NCBI RefSeq assembly: GCF_001758465.1
Contig: NZ_MJIC01000020.1
Coordinates: 1-64,000, forward strand
DNA: 64,000 bases
Source of the DNA: Marisediminitalea lipolytica
GTDB taxonomy: Bacteria > Pseudomonadota > Gammaproteobacteria > Enterobacterales > Alteromonadaceae
Direction: 5' to 3'
Part shown: positions 44,737 through 53,532 of the stretch, piece after piece
How the letters are laid out: the number at the start of each line of letters is the position of its first letter
Position numbering within the stretch: position 1 is the stretch's first letter
Translations under genes and position numbers: made by a program
The notes under the pieces: model-generated
Database searches by the model: none
What the model saw: only the letters and a program-made list of their open reading frames with translations
What the model was told of the DNA's origin: nothing

Positions 44737-45324
44737 TTATTCGCCAGTAAGATTGGTCAGCGCAAAATCCCAGTTAACCAGTTGCCAGAAGGCATCCAGA
44801 TAAGCCGGTCTGGCATTTCGATGATCAATATAATAGGCGTGCTCCCAGACATCTACGGTAAGTAAAGGCTTCAGGCCTTCATGGGCAATCGGCGTGTTGG
44901 CATTAGCGGTATTCACAATTACCAGCTCGCCTGCGGCGTTAAGCGCCAGCCAGGTCCAGCCAGAACCAAAATTGTTAATAGCTTGCAGCGTAAAGGCGTC
45001 TTTGAATGCCTCTACTGATTCCCAGTTTTCTTCAATTACGGCTTTAATTTCTGCCGGCGGCTCGCCACCACCATTGGGCGTCAGGCAGTGCCAGAAAAAC
45101 GTGTGATTCCACACCTGGGCAGCATTGTTAAATAACGGCCCTGAACTATTGGCAATAATGGTTTCAAGGTCAGCATCCGCAAACTCGGTGTCTGCAATCA
45201 GATCATTTAGTTTGTTCACATAGGTAGCGTGATGTTTACCGTAATGATACTCGAGGGTTTCCTGTGACATATGCGGTGCCAGTGCATCCATAGCATAAGG
45301 TAATTCAGGTAACGTAATTTTCAT
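44737..45324 (-). CDS. sodB: Iron superoxide dismutase SodB
   Basis: A 195-residue Fe/Mn-family SOD, counted from ATG 45324 with gaggagat upstream; an ATG at 45342 overlaps the outer-membrane factor gene. Metal ligands are His in MSQETLEYHYGKHH (His26 area), His in QVWNHTFFWHCL, and Asp and His in LTVDVWEHAYYIDH. The motif set (HYGKHHATYV, NNAAQVWNHTFFW) is of the iron type. It is the last gene of the RND efflux operon, 14 bases after the preceding stop, and is therefore probably induced by SoxR as well as any promoter of its own. Confidence 0.94.
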   Translation of the reverse strand: MKITLPELPYAMDALAPHMSQETLEYHYGKHHATYVNKLNDLIADTEFADADLETIIANSSGPLFNNAAQVWNHTFFWHCLTPNGGGEPPAEIKAVIEENWESVEAFKDAFTLQAINNFGSGWTWLALNAAGELVIVNTANANTPIAHEGLKPLLTVDVWEHAYYIDHRNARPAYLDAFWQLVNWDFALTNLTGE

Positions 45325-45338
45325 GGTGATCTCCTCGC

Positions 45339-46784
45339 TCAACGTGAGCTTGTTAATGAGAGGGTTGATTCGTTTTGCGGCGTGTTGTCTTGTTCCCAGC
45401 CGCCGCCCAGCGCTTTAAACAAGGTCACGCGCTGTGCGGTAAGTTGTTGTAACGAGGCGGCATGGCTGGCCCGGGCTGTGAGCCAGTCCTGCTGCGCGGT
45501 CAGTACATCAAGGTAAGAACTGGCCCCCGCCTGATAACGGGTCTGCGTCATATCAAATGCCCGTTCATAGGCCGCCATGGCGCTTTGCAAAGCGGCTTCG
45601 CGCTGTCGTTGCGCCACCACGTTTTGCAGCGCCTGTTCAACTTCGCTTAATGCATTGAGCACCGCGCCTTCTAATTGCGCAAAGACCATTTCCTGCTGCG
45701 CTTCGGCCTGGCGAATGCGCGCTCTGGTTTGCTGCTGATTGGGGAAACGCCAGGAAATCAGCGGCCCCAGCGAAAAGGAAAAGGCGTCGCTGGTACTGAT
45801 GGCTTCACTGTTAAAATAATTAAGCCCTGCACCCAGTGAAATTTGCGGATACATGTCAGCAATAGCAATATCCATTCTGGCGGCTTCTGCTTTAAGCTGC
45901 ATTTCGGCCTGCCGTAGGTCCGGGCGGCGGCGTAACATGCTCTGTGCATCGCCTACCGGTAACACAGCACTCATTTGCGGCGGCGCTTCACACTCACTGG
46001 CGGCAGCCGGGATATTATCAGGCGTGCGGCCCATGAGCGCAGCGAGCTGGATTAGCGCATTGCGGTGCTGCGCGGTAAGCAACGGAATATCAGCCCGGGC
46101 GCTGGCAACCACGCCTTTAGCCCGTTCAATATCTGCCTGCACGGCGCTGCCGGCCTGTTCCATGGCGGCAACCAGCCACAATTGCTCCTGACTGGCTGCC
46201 AGTGACTGCTCTGCTACCGTCAGCGAAAAGGCATAAGAGCAGGCATTTAAATAAGCCCGGGTGGTTTCTGCTGCAACGGTAATACGCACACTGTCGCGCG
46301 CCGCCTGCACGGTGGCCACATCGGCATTAGCGGCATTGATAGCAGCGCTGACCCGACCAAATAAGTCCGCCTCCCACGACACCGAGAATGTGCCGTACTG
46401 GGTCAGTTGGGTGTCACCAATACTCATGCCGGTGGCCGGAATGCCATCGCCATAAGACACTCCGCCGTTGATATCCGTACCCGGTAACCGTCTGGCGTCG
46501 ACTTCCTGTAACACGCTACGCGAGCGTTTCAGGTTAGCCTCGGCAGCACTTAAATCTTTGTTTGCTTGTAATGCTTCGCTCACTATCTGATTAAGCGCAG
46601 CATCGTTATACAGCTGCCACCAGTTACCCTGCGGCGCTGTATTGGTATCAAAATAGGCCTCCTCGGCGGATAACGCGGGAATGGCAGCGAATGCCTTTTC
46701 CCCATCCTGCCGGGTTACGTCCACGGCGCATCCGCTCAGCTGAACCAGCAGGCCGGCTATAACAATCTGACTTAACTTAAACAT
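45339..46784 (-). CDS. RND efflux outer-membrane factor (NodT/OprM family)
   Basis: A 481-residue TolC-type channel protein with a lipoprotein signal (LVQLSGC, Cys19). Two OEP repeats are visible, each with long helices (YNDAALNQIVSEALQANKDLSAAEANLKRSR and the second starting at RRRPDLRQAEMQLKAEAARMD). It overlaps the RND pump gene by 8 bases. It forms the outer-membrane duct of the tripartite pump. Confidence 0.92.
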   Translation of the reverse strand: MFKLSQIVIAGLLVQLSGCAVDVTRQDGEKAFAAIPALSAEEAYFDTNTAPQGNWWQLYNDAALNQIVSEALQANKDLSAAEANLKRSRSVLQEVDARRLPGTDINGGVSYGDGIPATGMSIGDTQLTQYGTFSVSWEADLFGRVSAAINAANADVATVQAARDSVRITVAAETTRAYLNACSYAFSLTVAEQSLAASQEQLWLVAAMEQAGSAVQADIERAKGVVASARADIPLLTAQHRNALIQLAALMGRTPDNIPAAASECEAPPQMSAVLPVGDAQSMLRRRPDLRQAEMQLKAEAARMDIAIADMYPQISLGAGLNYFNSEAISTSDAFSFSLGPLISWRFPNQQQTRARIRQAEAQQEMVFAQLEGAVLNALSEVEQALQNVVAQRQREAALQSAMAAYERAFDMTQTRYQAGASSYLDVLTAQQDWLTARASHAASLQQLTAQRVTLFKALGGGWEQDNTPQNESTLSLTSSR

Positions 46785-49700
46785 TGTGCGCTGCCTCCGT
46801 AACCGCTACTTCATCCTGGGTAGTGTTATGCTGACGGTGATCGCCAGCCAGCAACACATATAAGGTTGGTAGTACAAACAAGGTAAAGAACGTGCCCACC
46901 AGCATGCCCATTACCACTACAATACCCAGAGCGAAGCGGCTGGACGCCCCTGCGCCAACGGCAAATAGCAGTGGAATAAGCCCGGCCACCATGGCCGCGG
47001 TCGTCATTAATACCGGGCGCATTCTCACCGCGGCAGAACGGCGGATTGCCTCCAGCTTGCTTAGCCCTTCGTCACGCTGAATATCATTGGCAAAGGAGAC
47101 CATCAGAATACCGTGCTTGGAGATCAGGCCAATCAGAGTCACCAGGCCAATCTGAGTGTAGATATTTAACGTGGTGTAGCCCAGATACAGCGGCACCAGC
47201 GCACCACACACCGCCAGTGGCACAGTGATCAGAATCACCAGTGGGTCGCGGAAGCTCTCAAACTGCGCGGCCAGCACCAGAAAGATAACGATCATGGCAA
47301 AAGCAAATGAGGTAGTCAGTCGGTTGCCCTCTTTAACAAACTGACGGCTGTTAGACAGCCAATCCACCGACATGTTGTCTGGTAATGGCTGAGACTGCAT
47401 AAAGTCGACCGCCTGCCCCATGGTGACACCCGGCAGCAACACACCTGAGATCGTAGCCGAGTTCATCTGATTAAACTGGGGTAACAGGTTAGCTTGCTGA
47501 CGTTTTTGTACGTTCACTACGGTTGCCAGTGACACCAGCTCACCACCGGCCGTACGGACATAATAACCGGTCAGATCTGACTCGGTCAGGCGCTGGCCAT
47601 CATTGGCCTGGGTTATAACGTCATAGGAGCGATCAAACCAGTTAAACCGGCTAATGTAGTTTTCGCCCACCAGCACGGCCAGCGTATCGGCAATAGCGCC
47701 CATGCTAACGCCCAGCTCACCGGCTTTTTCGCGGTCGACTGTCAGGTGTACTTCCGGGCTGTCAAAAGCTAGGTCGCTGTCGACAAAGGCGAACAAACCA
47801 CTGCCCCAGGCTGCGCCTTTAAGCTGTTGTAAGGTACCGAATATCGCATCGAAGGACTCCGGCGACCGGATCACCATCTGAAACGGTAATCCGCCGGAGC
47901 TGGCCGGTAACGGACTATCCTGAAATACGGTGGAATAGACCCCGGTGATCCCGGCTGTTTTTGCCATCAGCTCGCCCTGAATGTCGTTTACGCTGCGATC
48001 GCGCTCCTGCCATTCGGTGAGGATCATGCCGCCAAAACCAACGTTTGCGGTGTTCTCCAGACCAACGGTAAAAAAGCTACCGGCAAATTCAGGAATGGTC
48101 TGAAACAGCGCGTCGACCTGTTCTGAATAACGCTTGGTGTAATCGACACTGGCGTATTGTGGCGCTTTGGTTTGCACAAACACATAGCCCATGTCTTCCT
48201 GCGGCGCTAACTCACGCTGCGCACTAGTGAAGAACACCACAATGGTCCCCAGAATAGCCACACCCACCATTAATACCGCGCCCCGCGCGGCCAGGGTTTT
48301 ATCCAGCATGGCACTGTAGCGCCGGGTAAAACCGGTCATCACCGCTTCTACGGCTTTCGCCAGCTTAGACTCACCCTGCTTTTCATCCAGTAAGCGGCTG
48401 CTCATCATGGGCGACAGGGTTAATGCCACAATACCCGATACGATCACCGAACCGGCCAGCGTAAAGGCAAATTCCTTGAACAGTGCGCCGGTTAATCCGC
48501 CCATCAAGCCAATCGGCGTGTACACCGCGGCCAGGGTAATGGTCATGGCAATTACCGGCCCGATAATTTCACGGGTACCAAGCAGCGCGGCTTTAATCGG
48601 ATGCAGGCCTTCTTCGATGTGGCGGTGAATGTTTTCCACCACGACAATGGCATCGTCTACCACCAGCCCAATGGCCAGCACCATGGCCAGCAACGTCAGC
48701 AGGTTCAGTGAAAATCCCGCTGCCATCATCAGCGCCGCGGTACCCAGTAACGACAGTGGAATAGTTACCACCGGGATGATTACGGCACGAAACGAACCTA
48801 AGAATAAAAAGATCACTGCAACTACAATCAGTACGGCTTCAAGCAGGGTGGCTTTCACTTCCTCAATGGAAGCCTCAACAAAATGAGCCACATCAAAACG
48901 GTTGATTACCGTTAAACCGGGTGGCGCAATGTCCTGAATATCTTCCAGCAGTCCTTTTACATCAGCCACAATATTGAGTGGATTACCATCTGGCGTAGGT
49001 GTAATAGAGATGAACACCGCTGGCTGGCCCGACGCCATCGCCGCCGAATCATAATTCTGCCCGCCCAGTTCCACCGTTGCGATGTCTTTAAGTTTTACGC
49101 CGCCACGGGAACTCTCCTTAATCACAATATTACGAAAGGCATCCACATCGCGCAGATCGGTATTCGCGGTAATGTTGATTGCCGTACCACCGCCTTTGAG
49201 CTGGCCCGGTGCTGCCTGCACGTTATTTTGCTGTAAGCGGGCTGTAATATCCGACGCGGTTAAATTGCGGGCCGCCATTTTTAGCGGGTCAAGCCAGATC
49301 CGCATGGCCAGCGGCGCACCACCAGCGATATCTGCCGAGGCAACGCCCTCAACAGAGGTCATCAGAGGCTGGGCAACGCGTGTGGCAAAATCAACAATTT
49401 GTGATGGCGCCAGGGTGTCACTGACAAATGCCACATACTGGATAGCCGAAGCACCGTCGGTAATCTTATTGATTACCGGGTCGGTTACCCCTTCCGGCAA
49501 TTTATATTTTACCGTTTGTACCTTGGCTAAAATCTCGGTCATGGCTTTATCGGCATCGGCATTTAACACCAGTTTCGCCGCCACCATACTGTGCCCCTGG
49601 GTGGACGTAGACTTGAGGTACTCAATGCCACTGGCAGTGGCAATAGCCTGCGCAATGGGTGTGGTAACAAAGCCTTGCATCATATCCTGGGTTGCCCCCG

Positions 49701-49854
49701 GTAACGACGTAGACACCGTAATGGTGGCGCTTTGCATTTGTGGATACTGGCGAATTTGCAGATTGTAGGTGGCACTGATGCCTATCAGCAAAATCAGCAG
49801 ACTCACCACAATGGCCAGGGTTGGCCGCTTTATAAAAATGTCGGTGAATGCCAT
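46777..49854 (-). CDS. RND multidrug efflux transporter (HAE1 family)
   Basis: A 1025-residue inner-membrane pump of the AcrB/MexB class with 12 membrane helices and two large periplasmic loops. The proton-relay Asp pair lies in MVLAIGLVVDDAIVVVENIHRHIEEG. The N-terminal MAFTDIFIKRPTLAIVVSLL and the GFSLNLLTLLAMVLAIG segment are typical of HAE1. Start overlaps the adaptor stop by one base. It exports amphiphilic or redox-active compounds by proton antiport. SoxR-type control hints at redox-cycling substrates such as phenazines or quinones (inference). Confidence 0.94.
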   Translation of the reverse strand: MAFTDIFIKRPTLAIVVSLLILLIGISATYNLQIRQYPQMQSATITVSTSLPGATQDMMQGFVTTPIAQAIATASGIEYLKSTSTQGHSMVAAKLVLNADADKAMTEILAKVQTVKYKLPEGVTDPVINKITDGASAIQYVAFVSDTLAPSQIVDFATRVAQPLMTSVEGVASADIAGGAPLAMRIWLDPLKMAARNLTASDITARLQQNNVQAAPGQLKGGGTAINITANTDLRDVDAFRNIVIKESSRGGVKLKDIATVELGGQNYDSAAMASGQPAVFISITPTPDGNPLNIVADVKGLLEDIQDIAPPGLTVINRFDVAHFVEASIEEVKATLLEAVLIVVAVIFLFLGSFRAVIIPVVTIPLSLLGTAALMMAAGFSLNLLTLLAMVLAIGLVVDDAIVVVENIHRHIEEGLHPIKAALLGTREIIGPVIAMTITLAAVYTPIGLMGGLTGALFKEFAFTLAGSVIVSGIVALTLSPMMSSRLLDEKQGESKLAKAVEAVMTGFTRRYSAMLDKTLAARGAVLMVGVAILGTIVVFFTSAQRELAPQEDMGYVFVQTKAPQYASVDYTKRYSEQVDALFQTIPEFAGSFFTVGLENTANVGFGGMILTEWQERDRSVNDIQGELMAKTAGITGVYSTVFQDSPLPASSGGLPFQMVIRSPESFDAIFGTLQQLKGAAWGSGLFAFVDSDLAFDSPEVHLTVDREKAGELGVSMGAIADTLAVLVGENYISRFNWFDRSYDVITQANDGQRLTESDLTGYYVRTAGGELVSLATVVNVQKRQQANLLPQFNQMNSATISGVLLPGVTMGQAVDFMQSQPLPDNMSVDWLSNSRQFVKEGNRLTTSFAFAMIVIFLVLAAQFESFRDPLVILITVPLAVCGALVPLYLGYTTLNIYTQIGLVTLIGLISKHGILMVSFANDIQRDEGLSKLEAIRRSAAVRMRPVLMTTAAMVAGLIPLLFAVGAGASSRFALGIVVVMGMLVGTFFTLFVLPTLYVLLAGDHRQHNTTQDEVAVTEAAHNV

Positions 49855-50969
49855 TACATTGCCCCCGTACTATCGGCACTGACACTCAGTGCAGCACCGG
49901 GCTGAATACGGTTCTGACCAGCCGTAACAACCACGTCGCCGCTGTGTAAACCGCTAACCACTTCTATCTGATTACCAAGCCGTTTACCCAGCGTCACGCC
50001 AACAAATTCGGCCTGCCCTTCTTTCGTTGGGTTATCTCCACGTACCAAGACTACGCTGCTACCCTGAGCGGATGTCAGCACTGCGGTGACCGGAATTAAC
50101 AAGGCCTGTGAAGACTCAGCCACGGTTACCGATACATTTACATACATTGAAGGACGTAACAGTGCATCGGGGTTATCCAGTTTGGCCTGCACAATCACGT
50201 TGCGGGTAGCCGCGTCGATTTGTGGCTCGATGGTTTCGATGACGGCGTTGAAGGTCTTTTGCGGATAGGCATCGGTGGTCACGGAAACGGGCGCGCCCAC
50301 TTTCAGTTTAGCCAGCTGTTGTTGCGGCACGGCAAAGTCAACATAGAGCTGATTCAGGTTGGTTAAGGTCACCACGTTATCGCCGGGATTAAGGTATTCC
50401 CCTTCGTTGATTTGACGAATACCCAGACGACCTGAGAAGGGCGCAATGATTTTCTTCAATTGCAGCTGCGCCTGAGCTTGCTCTACGGCAGCATCGGCGC
50501 GGTCGCTCTCGGCTTCCCGCTGAGTCAGCAACTCTTTTGATTCGGCTCCCAAGGGCGCTAATTTTTGCGTACGAGCCAATTGTGCATCCGCCAGCTTTTT
50601 ATCGGCTTTTGCCGCATTTAAATTGGCCAGCTCGGTTTGCTGATAAAGCTGTACCAGTAATTTACCGGCGCTGACGTTATCCCCCGAGGCAAAATTGATT
50701 GAGGTAACCCGCCCGGCGACCTCCGGTGCCAGCACCACTTCCTGTACTGCACTTAAGGTCCCCATGGCCGATTGGGTTTCGGCCAGCGTTTGCGCGGTAA
50801 CTGCCAGGGCGGTTACCGGCACCGCATGCTGTGGCCAGCCCTGAGCCTGAGCGACAGTCTGGCTACGCCAGAAAAACAAGCCGCCCAGTATAACTGCCAG
50901 CGCGGCCAGGGTAATCAGGTAAGAACCGACCTTTACTGCACCGGCTTGTTTTGTGGTGAATGGATTCAT
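49854..50969 (-). CDS. RND efflux periplasmic adaptor (membrane fusion protein)
   Basis: A 371-residue adaptor: one N-terminal membrane helix (about 15-32, SYLITLAALAVILGGLFFW), lipoyl half-motifs around a coiled-coil hairpin (NLNAAKADKKLADAQLARTQKLAPLGAESKELLTQREAESDRADAAVEQAQ), then beta-barrel and membrane-proximal domains. It links pump and outer-membrane factor. Its start codon overlaps the stop of a 36-codon upstream ORF (ATGA), so the two are translationally coupled. Confidence 0.93.
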   Translation of the reverse strand: MNPFTTKQAGAVKVGSYLITLAALAVILGGLFFWRSQTVAQAQGWPQHAVPVTALAVTAQTLAETQSAMGTLSAVQEVVLAPEVAGRVTSINFASGDNVSAGKLLVQLYQQTELANLNAAKADKKLADAQLARTQKLAPLGAESKELLTQREAESDRADAAVEQAQAQLQLKKIIAPFSGRLGIRQINEGEYLNPGDNVVTLTNLNQLYVDFAVPQQQLAKLKVGAPVSVTTDAYPQKTFNAVIETIEPQIDAATRNVIVQAKLDNPDALLRPSMYVNVSVTVAESSQALLIPVTAVLTSAQGSSVVLVRGDNPTKEGQAEFVGVTLGKRLGNQIEVVSGLHSGDVVVTAGQNRIQPGAALSVSADSTGAM

Positions 50970-51076
50970 CGCGCACCTCCCTGCTGAGCAAAGGCACGCT
51001 GAATGGGGAATTCTGACTCCCAGACGAGTGCACCCATAGTGCGACTCAACATCATCTGACGGAAAGTGTGGTTCAT
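50966..51076 (-). CDS. 36-residue leader ORF of the efflux operon
   Basis: From ATG 51076, with a good caggagc ribosome site 5 bases upstream, an open frame encodes MNHTFRQMMLSRTMGALVWE, then SEFPIQRAFAQQGGAR. It ends in TGA overlapping the adaptor ATG by four bases. It is the first ORF after the SoxR-type promoter. There is no membrane segment and no known family. Three methionines and a basic tail are notable. It may be a coupling leader that sets translation of the adaptor or a small functional peptide. Coding status is inferred from the ribosome site and coupling only. Confidence 0.55.
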   Translation of the reverse strand: MNHTFRQMMLSRTMGALVWESEFPIQRAFAQQGGAR

Positions 51077-51133
51077 GTCGGCTCCTGAATTACAGTGACT
51101 AAATACTTTGCTTGTGACAACAAGCCGACACGA

Positions 51134-51164
51134 ATACTAAAACCTCATGTATACTTGAGGTCAA
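51134..51164 (-). promoter_or_regulatory. SoxR-type operator/promoter
   Basis: A dyad cctcatgtatacttgagg (51143-51160; arms cctcatgta/tacttgagg, one mismatch) closely matches the E. coli soxS SoxR site. On the minus strand it is nested between a -35 (ttgacc, 51159-51164) and a -10 (tagtat, 51134-51139) with a 19-base spacer, the elongated spacing used by MerR-family activators. It faces the efflux-SOD operon; soxR is on the other side. Confidence 0.88.
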
Positions 51165-51193
51165 TAGCTTATTTTTATCTTCCGGAGATTTTT

Positions 51194-51637
51194 ATGGATA
51201 GTACGCTGAGTGTGGGAGAAGTTGCCAAACGCAGTGGCATCGCCGTATCAACCTTGCACTATTACGAGGAAAAAGGGCTCATTAAAAGTATGCGAACCAG
51301 CGGTAATCAGCGCCGCTACCACCGCAGTATACTGCGCCGGGTGGCCATTATTCGCATCGCCAAACAGGCTGGCATTTCACTGCAACTTATCAAAGCGCAT
51401 CTGGAAAAATTCCCTACCAAAGAGGTGTCGCCGGCCGACTGGCAACAAATGAGTTCAGACTGGCGGGCCATGCTTGATGAGCGCATTACCAACCTGACCC
51501 AACTGCGGGATAAGCTGGATAGCTGTATTGGCTGTGGCTGCTTGTCTTTGCGGGATTGCCCGCTGCGAAACCCCGACGATAAGCTGGGCGAAACCGGTGC
51601 CGGTGCCCGTATTCTGGAACTGGAGAAAAAGCTTTAG
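51194..51637 (+). CDS. soxR: SoxR-type redox-sensing MerR regulator
   Basis: A 147-residue MerR-family protein counted from ATG 51194 (ccggag upstream, MDSTLSVGEVAKRSGIAV). The winged-helix part (about 5-75) precedes a dimerisation helix. The C-terminal cysteine cluster Cys111, Cys114, Cys116 and Cys122 has the SoxR spacing C-x2-C-x-C-x5-C (CIGCGCLSLRDC) that holds a [2Fe-2S] cluster. Oxidation of the cluster activates transcription through an elongated promoter. The operator between it and the efflux operon implies direct control of those genes rather than of a soxS gene, which is not present nearby. Confidence 0.95.
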   Translation: MDSTLSVGEVAKRSGIAVSTLHYYEEKGLIKSMRTSGNQRRYHRSILRRVAIIRIAKQAGISLQLIKAHLEKFPTKEVSPADWQQMSSDWRAMLDERITNLTQLRDKLDSCIGCGCLSLRDCPLRNPDDKLGETGAGARILELEKKL

Positions 51638-51665
51638 GCTGGCGGGTTAACGGCGGCGTTGGTAT

Positions 51666-52040
51666 TCAGGCCAAATCCGCTAAGCCAAGTTCGGCCCTTT
51701 TACGCTTACTCAAGCCCAGGGCAACAATTCGATAGGACTCGCTGAGATAGTATTTTAGGTCGTCATCGAGATGGCCGGCAGTATCCACCTGCTGGATCCA
51801 CTTCATGCCGCGACTGGCCAGATAAGGCGCCGGAATATAGCCGTCGGCCTGGCACAAAAACTCAAAATTAAGCGGTGAGGTTTTAAAGGTGTAAGCAGGT
51901 GTGCCCTGCTTACTGGTACTGCCCAGCGCAAACACTTTGCCGCCCACTTTCCACACTTCAGAATTGCCCCACTGGACAACGTGACTGGTGGCTTTAAAGC
52001 TGCGGCAAAAGGCATTAAATGAAGTGTGATCCACAACCAA
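51666..52040 (-). CDS. MmcQ/YjbR family protein
   Basis: A 124-residue cytosolic protein with the YjbR hallmarks VWKVGGKVFALGS, TFKTSP and IPAPYLASRGMKWIQQ, plus the terminal LSESYRIVALGLSKRKRAELG helix. The fold is a double-wing DNA-binding-like domain, and the function is unknown. Convergent with soxR. Confidence 0.82.
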   Translation of the reverse strand: MVVDHTSFNAFCRSFKATSHVVQWGNSEVWKVGGKVFALGSTSKQGTPAYTFKTSPLNFEFLCQADGYIPAPYLASRGMKWIQQVDTAGHLDDDLKYYLSESYRIVALGLSKRKRAELGLADLA

Positions 52041-52116
52041 TCCTGATAGTTAACTGGCAAACCTGAATTGTTCAGTTTAAGTTATCTTGCAGGGATTCTG
52101 AAATAGCTTTTCGGCA

Positions 52117-52146
52117 AACAAAAAGGGCCTGCCACACGGCAAGCCC
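52117..52146 (-). terminator. Intrinsic terminator of the FAD monooxygenase gene
   Basis: On the minus strand a 9-pair stem (gggcttgcc/ggcaggccc, one T:G pair) with a gtgt loop is followed by tttttgttt. It lies 28 bases beyond the stop at 52175. Confidence 0.85.
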
Positions 52147-52174
52147 CTCAATACAAACACCAGTACTAAACGAG

Positions 52175-53386
52175 TTAAACGTGAAGATCCTTAAGTGAAA
52201 GACACATGATCTCCTGGGTCTCAAGGTAATCCTTCTTAATCATTTTTTGCAGAATCGATGTGTTATCAAACACAAAGTCACGCAGCTTTGCCATAGGCGC
52301 AGACTGCTGATGAAACACATTACCCAACTTTCTGGCGAACTCTACATTGTGGTTAACATAAGCCACACGGTCTTTTTCATACTGATCAAAGCCCATTTGC
52401 AGTTCGGCCTGATTTGCCAGGTCCCTGCCGTCCATAAATTTAGCCAGCTGATAACCGTCTTCTATCGCCATGCCCATGCCGTAGGCAGCATAGGGGGAAA
52501 CCGGATGTACCGCGTCGCCCAAACACACCACGCGCCCGGTAGACCAGCTATCAAGCGAAGGCCGGTTGTACACATCCCAGCAAAATATCTGCGAATCAAA
52601 ATCCGTAGCCGCAGGAAATCTCGGTAGTGGATCGGCAAATTTGTCCAGAATACCCTGCACATGTTCACGCACGTTATCCGGCTGCGGCGCATGCTCTTTT
52701 ACCGGCTCAACAATCCACCACTCATATCCGGGCTTGCCATCGTGCAGCATGGGAAAGTAGCTTGCCTGATATTTATTGGAGTGAGAAATAACGCCAAAAT
52801 TAGGCGGGATCCCATCGATAGGATCGCACCACGCCAGCCACACCCGCAGGCCCACATGAAATAGTCCCGGATCGCCAAACGCCTGCGCCGACACTTTAGA
52901 ATTGATGCCGTCGGCACCAATAAGCAAATCGGCTTCTACCGGCTCACCTTTGTCAAAATGCACCGTTACGCCATCGCTGGTTTCTTCATAATGAGAAAAT
53001 CCGCGATCACCTTCTATAATGCCATCCGGCATAATATCGAGCATTTTACCGAAGGCGCTTTTTCGCAACACGCCATAGTGCCAGCCCTTGATATTAAAAA
53101 GCTTCTCAATATTAGGATTAAACGGCAGACTGGCCCGGCATTTACCCTTATTGTTATGAAACTCAACCTTAGTGTAACTGCCAAAATTATCCAGCGAAAT
53201 ACCATACTCCCGCAGTACGGCAAGCACCGGAACACTTAATAAAACTGCCCCGCCCAGCGCTTTGGGTTCTGCACGCTTTTCAAACACTTTTACATCAAAG
53301 CCGCGCTGAATAAATGCCAACGCAGCCGAGATACCGCCCGGGCCTGCGCCCACGATTGCGACTCGTTTACCTTTTTGCCATGCCAT
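52175..53386 (-). CDS. FAD-dependent aromatic-type monooxygenase
   Basis: A 403-residue group A flavin monooxygenase from ATG 53386 (MAWQKGKRVAIVGAGPGGIS, aggtgat upstream); an ATG at 53422 adds 12 residues. The FAD-binding Rossmann motif GAGPGGIS is at the start. The DG motif is LIGADGINSKV and the GD motif VCLGDAVHPVSPYAAYGMGMAIEDG. The family hydroxylates aromatic compounds (salicylate, hydroxybenzoate, kynurenine) with NAD(P)H; the substrate here is not known. It is divergent from the AraC regulator at 53533, which probably controls it. Confidence 0.85.
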   Translation of the reverse strand: MAWQKGKRVAIVGAGPGGISAALAFIQRGFDVKVFEKRAEPKALGGAVLLSVPVLAVLREYGISLDNFGSYTKVEFHNNKGKCRASLPFNPNIEKLFNIKGWHYGVLRKSAFGKMLDIMPDGIIEGDRGFSHYEETSDGVTVHFDKGEPVEADLLIGADGINSKVSAQAFGDPGLFHVGLRVWLAWCDPIDGIPPNFGVISHSNKYQASYFPMLHDGKPGYEWWIVEPVKEHAPQPDNVREHVQGILDKFADPLPRFPAATDFDSQIFCWDVYNRPSLDSWSTGRVVCLGDAVHPVSPYAAYGMGMAIEDGYQLAKFMDGRDLANQAELQMGFDQYEKDRVAYVNHNVEFARKLGNVFHQQSAPMAKLRDFVFDNTSILQKMIKKDYLETQEIMCLSLKDLHV

Positions 53387-53532
53387 GCTGATCACCTTTT
53401 TATTATTGAGTACGCACAGCATACGGGCTCTTCAATAAGACTAGTTATCCGCAAAACTATTAAAAAGCGGAATAATAATCTAATATTTAAACTTATTTTA
53501 ACAATAGTTAAATATTTAGGGCGTTTTTATTA

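Noticed and set aside
49082-49768. Plus-strand open frame of 228 codons inside the RND pump gene
   Set aside because: It is antisense to a clearly conserved pump gene and shows no domain of its own.
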